Assembly: GCA_003535335.1 (NCBI GenBank)
Contig: DOHJ01000028.1
Location: forward strand, 1 to 5,282
Reading direction: 5' to 3'
Source of the DNA: Paracoccaceae bacterium
GTDB lineage: Bacteria > Pseudomonadota > Alphaproteobacteria > Rhodobacterales > Rhodobacteraceae
Length of the DNA: 5,282 nt
The notes below the pieces were generated by a model. That model made no database searches. It saw only the letters and a list, made by a program, of their open reading frames with translations, and was not told where the DNA came from. Positions 1-5,009 of the stretch are shown here, piece by piece (position 1 is the first letter of the stretch; each line of letters starts with the position of its first letter). The position numbers and the translations under genes were made by a program.

Positions 1-350
1 CCCGAGGCCCAAAACCGCGGGTCATCGTGCATATCCGGCAGGTTTTTTTTCGCGGCCATGGATGCAACTGCGCGCGAATTCAAAGTGCCGTAAACCGTAG
101 AAATATTAACCCCGACCTTTTCAAACACCCGCCCGCCGCGCATCACCGACATCAATCCGCCGCCGGCATCTGTTTCATTTTCAGAGTTACGTTGGGTTGG
201 CGTTAGCTCGAAACGGCCAGCAGGCTGATCAGCGAAACGGCCAGTGGTCTGGCTATCTTCCACAGCCTCGAATGCATCACAGATTTGGTCACGCAACTGG
301 CGGAACCAATCCGAAGCTTTGGCTTTTTCTTCGCTAAATTCGCCGTTCAT
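1..350 (-). CDS. hemF: Oxygen-dependent coproporphyrinogen III oxidase, 5' part (runs off left edge)
   Basis: HemF carries out the O2-dependent oxidative decarboxylation of coproporphyrinogen III to protoporphyrinogen IX, a late cytoplasmic step of haem (and, in phototrophs, chlorophyll) synthesis. Only the first 116 codons are present; the C-terminal part of a roughly 300-residue protein lies beyond base 1. What is seen: an N-terminal helix (residues 14-31, WFRQLRDQICDAFEAVE), a segment AGRFELTPTQRN (44-55), and the family hallmark GGGLMSVMRGGRVFEKVGVN (63-82), followed by STVYG and DDPRFWAS. These match the conserved HemF N-terminal core. The start at 350 is supported by a strong Shine-Dalgarno GGAGG (356-360 on the complementary strand) five bases upstream of the ATG. 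The gene is divergent from the small lipoprotein gene. Nothing in the visible part looks damaged. Identification is confident; completeness cannot be judged. Confidence 0.95.
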   Translation of the reverse strand, partial: MNGEFSEEKAKASDWFRQLRDQICDAFEAVEDSQTTGRFADQPAGRFELTPTQRNSENETDAGGGLMSVMRGGRVFEKVGVNISTVYGTLNSRAVASMAAKKNLPDMHDDPRFWAS

Positions 351-418
351 TTTTTCCTCCTGCAATACTAAAGTTGATTAGCGGAATTTTGCCACCCGGA
401 CCAGCCTCAATAACATGA

Positions 419-447
419 TTTTCACCGGTCTTGAAATCTGGTATACT
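419..447 (+). promoter_or_regulatory. Putative sigma-70-type promoter of the lipoprotein gene
   Basis: A -35-like TTTTCA (419-424; 4 of 6 to TTGACA) and a -10-like TATACT (442-447; 5 of 6 to TATAAT) are separated by exactly 17 bases. Transcription would begin near 454, just upstream of the ATG at 473, and so would exclude the in-frame TTG at 431 as a start. This is an inference from consensus matching only. Confidence 0.45.
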
Positions 448-472
448 GCTGATGTCTAAAATGGAGCGTCAA

Positions 473-841
473 ATGTACCGATATTTATTCATCCTGTTAT
501 TTCCGTTAGCAGCATGCGGCACTGGGCATGATCGATGCGTGGCCCATCATGCCAAAGAAATCCGTACAATTGACGATCTAATTGCATCCACGGCAGGAAA
601 TATTGCGCGTGGCTATGCCATAGAAACCCGTGATCCAGTCAATGTGGGGTTCTCATTTTGCAGTGGCAACAACAATGTCCGATTTTGTACAACAAACGAT
701 ACCGCCCCGAAACGAAGCCCCGTTGCAATTGATCCGGCCGCAGAAAAGCGAAAGTTGGCGCAGTTAAAAACCAAACGCGCAGCGCTTCAAAAAAACCGGC
801 CAACAAGTATTGCCAGATGTGAGGCCAGAATTACAAATTAA
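473..841 (+). CDS. Small predicted lipoprotein of unknown function
   Basis: A 122-residue protein with a classic lipoprotein signal: short charged N-terminus (MYRY), hydrophobic stretch LFILLFP and lipobox LAAC with Cys15 as the predicted lipidated residue, so it is probably anchored in a cell-envelope membrane facing the periplasm. The mature part has a DRC segment just after the lipobox, a helical region with IRTIDDLIASTAGNIARGYA, two further Cys (SFC, RFC) in the middle, the segment SPVAIDPAAEKRKLAQLKTK, which looks like a charged helix, and a last Cys near the C-terminus. Four Cys besides the lipobox Cys suggest disulfides in the periplasm. The pattern resembles small lipoproteins I associate with Rhodobacterales, but no function is known to me. 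The ATG at 473 is chosen because GGAG (463-466) sits six bases upstream and a promoter ends at 447; in-frame ATG 452, ATG 461 and TTG 431 would only add a non-signal-like extension. It is divergent from hemF and tail-to-tail with the SDR gene. Confidence 0.8.
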   Translation: MYRYLFILLFPLAACGTGHDRCVAHHAKEIRTIDDLIASTAGNIARGYAIETRDPVNVGFSFCSGNNNVRFCTTNDTAPKRSPVAIDPAAEKRKLAQLKTKRAALQKNRPTSIARCEARITN

Positions 842-1647
842 TGCGCCGGTGCTGAAACAGGGTCAAGCAAAGTACGCCCGCCATCGACTGTCATAATCTG
901 TCCAGTCATAAAACCAGCCCCGTTTGAGGCCAGAAACTGGACCGCTTCGGCAACCTCCGAAGCACGCGCGATCCGCCCCAGCGGGGTATGGTTAATCACA
1001 TCGGCACGCAATTCCTCATTTCCTTTTAACATATCTTTTAGGCTGGCGCTCATAACCGAGCCAAAAGCCACGGCATTAACCCTGATACGTTCCGGGGCCA
1101 GCGCAACGGCAAGTGATTGGGTCATTTGATTTAACGCTGCCGTAGAAACTGAGTAAGCCAGCAATTCGGGGTGTGCCCGCTCGGCCGCGATCGAGGACAA
1201 GTTAACGATCGAGCCCACAGGATCTTCGGTGTTTTCATCCTTCTCGGCCTGCTTGACCATCCGCTTGGCCACAGCCTGTGACAGGCGCAAACTGGTCATT
1301 AAATTTTGCTGAAGCAGAATTTCCACGCCATCATCTTCGGCATTAAGCGGATCCGAGACCATGATCTGGCGCGAGGCATTAACCAGAATATCGACCCGGT
1401 CAAACGCGTCAATCGTGGCCGAAAGCAGATTGGCGATGGTCAGTTTTTCACGCAGATCACCGGCAAAAAAGCTGATATTTTCTTCTTTCTGGGCATCTTC
1501 GGCCAGTTCTTTTTCCAACTGGTCCTCATCCATATCGGCAAACATTACATTTGCACCGGCGTCGACAAACTGGCGGCCAATCGCAAGGCCAATGCCGTTG
1601 GCTGCCCCTGTGATAATCACGGTTTTTCCGGCAATCGAAAAAGACAT
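838..1647 (-). CDS. SDR-fold protein with non-canonical active site (YxxxT)
   Basis: A 269-residue member of the classical short-chain dehydrogenase/reductase superfamily by length and fold motifs. Seen: nucleotide-binding motif TGAANGIG (13-20); Asp38 at the end of strand 2, which in this family favours NAD(H) over NADP(H); DL (64-65) for adenine binding; Asn115 in QNL; Ser152 in NLSSIA; Tyr165 in AYSVSTAAL; C-terminal TPLGRIARASEVAEAVQFLA and TGQIMTVDGG. The normal YxxxK lysine is Thr169 (codon ACG), and the usual NNAG is VNAS (89-92). In classical SDRs that lysine binds the nicotinamide ribose and lowers the Tyr pKa, so ordinary redox catalysis is doubtful; a binding role or altered chemistry is possible. 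The remaining sequence is well preserved with no frameshift, arguing against simple decay. ATG 1647 has AGGAG (1655-1659) seven bases upstream. It lies 37 bases downstream of the methyltransferase gene and is probably co-transcribed with it. The substrate cannot be inferred. Confidence 0.9.
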   Translation of the reverse strand: MSFSIAGKTVIITGAANGIGLAIGRQFVDAGANVMFADMDEDQLEKELAEDAQKEENISFFAGDLREKLTIANLLSATIDAFDRVDILVNASRQIMVSDPLNAEDDGVEILLQQNLMTSLRLSQAVAKRMVKQAEKDENTEDPVGSIVNLSSIAAERAHPELLAYSVSTAALNQMTQSLAVALAPERIRVNAVAFGSVMSASLKDMLKGNEELRADVINHTPLGRIARASEVAEAVQFLASNGAGFMTGQIMTVDGGRTLLDPVSAPAH

Positions 1648-1684
1648 AAGGTTGCTCCTGATTCTGGGGATAGTTTAGGGGAAA

Positions 1685-2686
1685 TCAGCCCGCAGCGCGA
1701 GACCCGCGCAACGGGCGCGTTGCATGAAGGACTTTAAAGGCATTATCACCGGCGATTTCCTCAATGTTTCGAAAACTTTCAGCCAAACTCCGCTCATACG
1801 GAAGATGACGGTTGGCAACAAGCCACATATGCCCCGAAGGTGTCAGCATTGCAGCCGCAGCCGTTATAAAACTGCGGCCAATTTCGGGGTCTGCTTTGCG
1901 GCTGGTGTGAAATGGCGGGTTGCTGATGATCCCGTCAAAAGGTCGGGGCGGATTAAAACGGGTGGCGTCGGCCCAATGAAAATTTGCGCGCGGGTCGGTC
2001 ACGTTTTTGCGGGCACATTCAAGAGCGGCGTAATCGGCCTCGATCAAGTGCAATTCCTGAACTTTTTCGCGGCTTAGAATATGGCGCGATAAATAGCCCC
2101 AGCCTGCGCCCAGATCGGCCAACCGTTTAGGCAGTTTTTTAGGCAAAGCCGCAATCAGCGCTTTAGAGCCACGGTCAATTTTTTCGGCTGAAAACACACC
2201 CGGTACGGTTTGAAAACCTTCATCCAGTAAAATCGGTCCTGAATTGATCCAATCATCAAAACCGGCTTGGGCTGTAAAGAAAAATAGTTTGCCATGCGCT
2301 TTGGAAAATGCAGCACTTACATCCACGCGTTTTCGACATTCGCGATAAAAACCGTCAGCGCCGTCGGTTTTCATGCCATCAACAATAATCAACCCGTTTG
2401 GGGTGCTGGACACGGCCTCGGCCAGCATCATTTTGCTTTGTTTTTTGGATCGGGCAAGCTTTACAACAGCAGCGCTATAAGGACCGGTTGCAGCGACAAC
2501 AACCTGAAAGCCACGCGCCACCAATGCGTCGTAATCCGGCTTGAAGCCCTGAATGATTTCGCAACGCTCTTTTGGGAACGCACCAAGATCATCATCGGCA
2601 CCAGCGCCATAAATCGCAATTCTGCCGTCTTGGGGCAAGACAAACAAGCCGTCCTGGACGGCAATAGATAATCGAGATGCTTTCAT
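1685..2686 (-). CDS. rsmC: RsmC-like class I SAM-dependent methyltransferase (probable 16S rRNA guanine-N2 methyltransferase)
   Basis: At 333 residues this is close to E. coli RsmC (about 343), which methylates G1207 of 16S rRNA in the small ribosomal subunit. The architecture fits the RsmC/RlmG type: an N-terminal half (about 1-165) that looks like a degenerate methyltransferase-type domain without a SAM motif, and a catalytic C-terminal half. Visible motifs: LADLGAGWGYLS (189-200, SAM-binding motif I), acidic Glu216 in HLIEAD (motif II), WADA (238-241, motif III), and SNPPFH (255-260), the NPPF signature of N-methyltransferases acting on exocyclic amines of bases. The tail LVANRHLPYE (289-298) is also typical of the family. 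The ATG at 2686 gives the family-like beginning MKASRLSIA; no clear Shine-Dalgarno precedes it, so translation may depend on coupling to clpS, whose stop lies 24 bases upstream. Family assignment is firm; the exact target base (G1207 versus another rRNA guanine) is inferred from similarity only. Confidence 0.88.
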   Translation of the reverse strand: MKASRLSIAVQDGLFVLPQDGRIAIYGAGADDDLGAFPKERCEIIQGFKPDYDALVARGFQVVVAATGPYSAAVVKLARSKKQSKMMLAEAVSSTPNGLIIVDGMKTDGADGFYRECRKRVDVSAAFSKAHGKLFFFTAQAGFDDWINSGPILLDEGFQTVPGVFSAEKIDRGSKALIAALPKKLPKRLADLGAGWGYLSRHILSREKVQELHLIEADYAALECARKNVTDPRANFHWADATRFNPPRPFDGIISNPPFHTSRKADPEIGRSFITAAAAMLTPSGHMWLVANRHLPYERSLAESFRNIEEIAGDNAFKVLHATRPLRGSRAAG

Positions 2687-2710
2687 CGGGGTATAATCAG
2701 GCCCAAAAGC

Positions 2711-3076
2711 CTATTCCTTTTCCATGGTGCATTGCAGCGGGTGTTGTCTTTTTTTGGCCAGATCCATCACCTGCATTACCCGTGTTTCAGCCACTTCGCG
2801 CGAAAACACACCAACAACAGCCAAACCTTTTTTGTGCACCGTCAACATGACTTCGACAGCTTGCGCAGCATTAAGGCCGAAAATCCGTTCCAGAATATGC
2901 GTGACAAATTCCATTGGCGTATAATCGTCATTCAACAGCAAGACCTTATAAAGCGGTGGGCGCGTTACTTTGGGGCGGGTTTTTAACGCAATGCCGGTGT
3001 CGTCATCATCGTGATCACCGTTATCGGCCATCATTTGCAACGGGTATGTGGAAAATAAAGTCAAAGGCATATCCAT
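2711..3076 (-). CDS. clpS: ATP-dependent Clp protease adaptor ClpS (N-recognin)
   Basis: ClpS delivers N-degron substrates (proteins starting with bulky hydrophobic residues) to the cytoplasmic ClpAP protease. The protein has a low-complexity acidic N-terminal extension (DNGDHDDDD, about 18-26), then the conserved core: [16 protein letters not shown] (43-58), containing the N-degron pocket residues Asn49, Asp50 and gatekeeper Met55; LTVHKKG (78-84) with His81; and [10 protein letters not shown] (89-98). It ends [10 protein letters not shown] as in many alphaproteobacterial ClpS proteins. All substrate-binding residues expected from E. coli ClpS (N34, D35, M40, H66) are present. The start is uncertain: ATG codons at 3076, 3070, 3034 and 3031 are all in frame, and none has a good Shine-Dalgarno; the 3034/3031 pair gives a 106- to 107-residue protein beginning (M)MADNGD, typical for the family. 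It is probably the first gene of clpS-rsmC-SDR. No clpA follows within the window, where it often would. Confidence 0.95.
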   Translation of the reverse strand: MDMPLTLFSTYPLQMMADNGDHDDDDTGIALKTRPKVTRPPLYKVLLLNDDYTPMEFVTHILERIFGLNAAQAVEVMLTVHKKGLAVVGVFSREVAETRVMQVMDLAKKRQHPLQCTMEKE

Positions 3077-3395
3077 AGTTAGCTTGGATCAGATATATAA
3101 GCGCATCAGATCGTAGGTTAAAGGGGCAAATCACGAATCATGGGGCTGCAAATAATTGCCAATTTATCTGTTGGCCCGAAGGTTGCCATTTGAGCAATGC
3201 CTCAATTGCCTTATTTCCGCCATAAAGAAACATCTAGCGGTTGCGGATTTTTCCTACACTATATCTGCGATTTTGCATTTAAAAAAACCGCAAACTCGTT
3301 GAAATTAGGGTGTTTTATCATATTCACACCTGTGTTAAGGTTAATGAAATAGTAAGAAGCTGACCGAAAAATCGGCGGCATGAGGCAGATAATAG
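3077..3395. other. Divergent intergenic region between clpS and the D,D-carboxypeptidase gene
   Basis: This 319-base A/T-rich stretch has no convincing gene. It must hold the promoters of both flanking genes. For clpS, a TATATA (3094-3099, minus strand) is a reasonable -10 but its -35 is weak. For the carboxypeptidase, TTGAAA (3299-3304) followed after 16 bases by TATTCA (3321-3326) is a weak candidate. Other content: a 12-base inverted repeat (3241-3252 with 3282-3293, one mismatch), three TTGCC direct repeats (3156, 3183, 3206), a short palindrome ACACCTGTGT (3326-3335) and TTAA-N7-GTAA (3341-3355). All regulatory readings here are inference. Confidence 0.5.
3241..3293. repeat. Inverted repeat, 12-base arms with one mismatch, 29-base spacer
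   Basis: Arm one TTGCGGATTTTT (3241-3252) pairs with arm two AAAAAACCGCAA (3282-3293) with one mismatch. The A-rich and T-rich inner arms flank a spacer containing TACACTATATC. It lies in the middle of the divergent region, with no gene end beside it, so it is not an obvious terminator. It could be an operator, a structured leader element or chance in A/T-rich sequence. Confidence 0.4.
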
Positions 3396-4892
3396 GTGAC
3401 CGACGTGAAAACACGTCTAATGCAGTACGTCCGTAATGGATTATTTCTGGCAGTGGTATTCTGTCTGTTGGCGATCGCGCCGGCTAAAACTGTGGCTGCG
3501 CCTTATGCCGCGTTTGTCATTGACGCGCGCTCTGGCAAGGTTTTGCACGCGCGCAATGCCGATACCCGGCTACATCCTGCCTCCTTAACCAAAATGATGA
3601 CACTTTACGTTGCATTTGAAGCAATCAAGCGCGGTGAAATTTCGCTTGATACAAAAGTGAAGATTACGAAACATGCGGCTTCGCAACCGCCCTCGAAACT
3701 GGGGTTAAGAGCAGGCCAGCGCATTAAACTGCGGTATCTTATTCGTGCTGCTGCGGTGAAATCCGCCAATGATGCCGCCGCGGCCATTGGCGATGCGATC
3801 TCGGGCTCGGAAGCAGCTTTTGCGCGACGCATGAACCGCACTGCCAAAGCAATGGGAATGACGCGCACAACCTTCAAAAACATGCACGGCCTGACCCGCA
3901 GCGGGCATTTATCAACCGCGCGCGATATGACAAAGCTGGGTCGGCATTTATTTTATGACTTCCCGAAATATTACAACCTGTTTTCGCGGCGCACAGTGGA
4001 TGCAGGTGTAAAAACTGTATCGCACACGAACCGGCGGTTTTTAAATTCTTACCGCGGTTCCGATGGCATTAAAACCGGCTATACTAGGGCGGCCGGTTTT
4101 AATCTGGTGGCTTCGGCCCGACGTGGAAAAGAACATGTTATCGTAACTGTATTTGGTGGTCGATCCACAGCAACCCGGAATGCCAAAGTTACTGAGCTAA
4201 TGGATCTTGGTTTTCGCCGCGCGCCCAGCCGGTCGCGTATTCGCAAGCCCAAATTACCACGCTATAATAGCGCCCCACCAAAAACCAAAAAACCCGCGGC
4301 ACCTGCACCAACCGTGGTTGCCAGCGCCAAGGCACCCAAATACGTTCCCGGCGTGGCCGGCAAAACCCTTCGCCTGATCCGGGCCGTTTCAAAAAGCCCG
4401 CGACCGCCACAGCGGCCCATTGTTGAGCCACCGACAGAACTGTTGGTTGCAATGAAAAGCGAAATTCAAGAGGCCGTTGAACAAGCCCAGCAAAGCATTG
4501 AAGCAGAGCCGGTTATCACGGCCAGCCTTGCACCAACACCCGCCCCTGTTGTAGCGCCTGCACCTGCCCCACGTCCTGCACAGGTTTTAGTGACCTCTGC
4601 AAAATCAAAACCGGCGGCAGAACCAATCGTTGTAACACGCATGTCGACGTCAGGCGGCCGGTTGTGGGGCGTCAATGTTGGCCGCTATTCTTCAGAAAAC
4701 CAAGCCCAACGTATCCTGCTAAAAACCGCATTAAAAGAAATGACCACGCTTGATGGCGCATTGCGCAAAGTGGTCCGGCGTAAAACCGGATTTGACGCCA
4801 ATTTTGTCGGAATGACACAACAAACCGCAGCACTGGCCTGTAGACGGTTGCAAGCACGCGATATCACCTGCAATACATTAGGCCCAACCTGA
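3396..4892 (+). CDS. D-alanyl-D-alanine carboxypeptidase (S11 family, PBP5/6-like) with C-terminal SPOR-like domain
   Basis: A periplasmic serine carboxypeptidase that removes the terminal D-Ala from peptidoglycan pentapeptides, limiting cross-linking. Seen: a Sec signal peptide (hydrophobic GLFLAVVFCLLAIAPA, 15-30; cleavage near VAA-P, about 35); the acyl-enzyme motif SLTK (Ser63, Lys66); SAN (123-125); and KTG (226-228), all intact in the expected order for family S11. After about residue 275 comes a long Lys/Pro- then Ala/Pro-rich linker (PAPAPTV, APTPAPVVAPAPAPRPA), then from about 421 a domain beginning GRLWGVNVGRYSSENQAQ and ending FVGMTQQTAALACRRLQARD plus ITC, which has the pattern of a SPOR peptidoglycan-binding domain. 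It replaces the PBP5 C-terminal domain and membrane-anchor helix of E. coli DacA, and would target the enzyme to denuded glycan at the septum. Start: GTG 3396 has GAGG (3382-3385) ten bases upstream; GTG 3405, preceded by AGGTGA (3394-3399), is an equally good alternative, shortening the protein by three residues. Confidence 0.93.
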   Translation: MTDVKTRLMQYVRNGLFLAVVFCLLAIAPAKTVAAPYAAFVIDARSGKVLHARNADTRLHPASLTKMMTLYVAFEAIKRGEISLDTKVKITKHAASQPPSKLGLRAGQRIKLRYLIRAAAVKSANDAAAAIGDAISGSEAAFARRMNRTAKAMGMTRTTFKNMHGLTRSGHLSTARDMTKLGRHLFYDFPKYYNLFSRRTVDAGVKTVSHTNRRFLNSYRGSDGIKTGYTRAAGFNLVASARRGKEHVIVTVFGGRSTATRNAKVTELMDLGFRRAPSRSRIRKPKLPRYNSAPPKTKKPAAPAPTVVASAKAPKYVPGVAGKTLRLIRAVSKSPRPPQRPIVEPPTELLVAMKSEIQEAVEQAQQSIEAEPVITASLAPTPAPVVAPAPAPRPAQVLVTSAKSKPAAEPIVVTRMSTSGGRLWGVNVGRYSSENQAQRILLKTALKEMTTLDGALRKVVRRKTGFDANFVGMTQQTAALACRRLQARDITCNTLGPT

Positions 4893-5009
4893 AAAGACAC
4901 CGGTAATTATGGACAGGTTCGTTTTACCAAAACCTGAAACACCCAGCGTTGCGATTTACGGATCGGACCAGCGTTTTGACGTGCGTCGTATCTTTTGCGA
5001 CAGAACCCC
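4893..5009. other. Unassigned spacer between the carboxypeptidase gene and the IS3 remnant
   Basis: I recognise no gene in these 117 bases. They contain an inverted repeat CAGGTT/AACCTG (4914-4919 and 4931-4936, 11-base loop, itself holding GTTTT-ACC-AAAAC). It is placed where a terminator of the carboxypeptidase gene might be but has no following T-run. The stretch ends in an IS6-like terminal motif, so part of it may be the end of a truncated insertion sequence. Translation in all frames gave nothing family-like. Confidence 0.4.
4993..5007 (-). mobile_element. Possible IS6/IS26-type terminal inverted repeat
   Basis: Read on the minus strand this is GGTTCTGTCGCAAAA, matching the end of staphylococcal IS257/IS431 (GGTTCTGTTGCAAAG) at 13 of 15 positions and resembling IS26/IS6100 ends. 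The orientation puts the element body toward lower coordinates, yet the carboxypeptidase gene is intact only about 100 bases away, so at most a short remnant could be present. The first C of the motif also begins a 6-base hairpin (CGACAG 4998-5003, CTGTCG 5009-5014). One short match without the partner end is weak evidence. Confidence 0.35.

Noticed and set aside
368..381. Imperfect palindrome CTAAAGTTGATTAG upstream of hemF as an FNR or CRP site
   Set aside because: It does not fit TTGAT-N4-ATCAA or TGTGA-N6-TCACA; only four bases pair at each end.
1306..1737. Plus-strand open frames of 105 to 143 codons opposite the SDR gene
   Set aside because: They lie antisense to a clear SDR coding sequence, have low-complexity or unlike-protein composition, and show no recognisable family.
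1724..2671. Plus-strand open frames of 117 and 125 codons opposite the methyltransferase gene
   Set aside because: Antisense shadows of a well-supported RsmC-like gene, with no ribosome-binding site or family similarity.
3140..3193. A 17-codon frame in the clpS/carboxypeptidase intergenic region
   Set aside because: No close ribosome-binding site, and no leader-peptide features such as codon runs followed by an attenuator.
3363..3376. CCGA-AAAA-TCGG hairpin upstream of the carboxypeptidase start as a riboswitch or attenuator
   Set aside because: Four-base stem only, with no surrounding conserved structure that I recognise.
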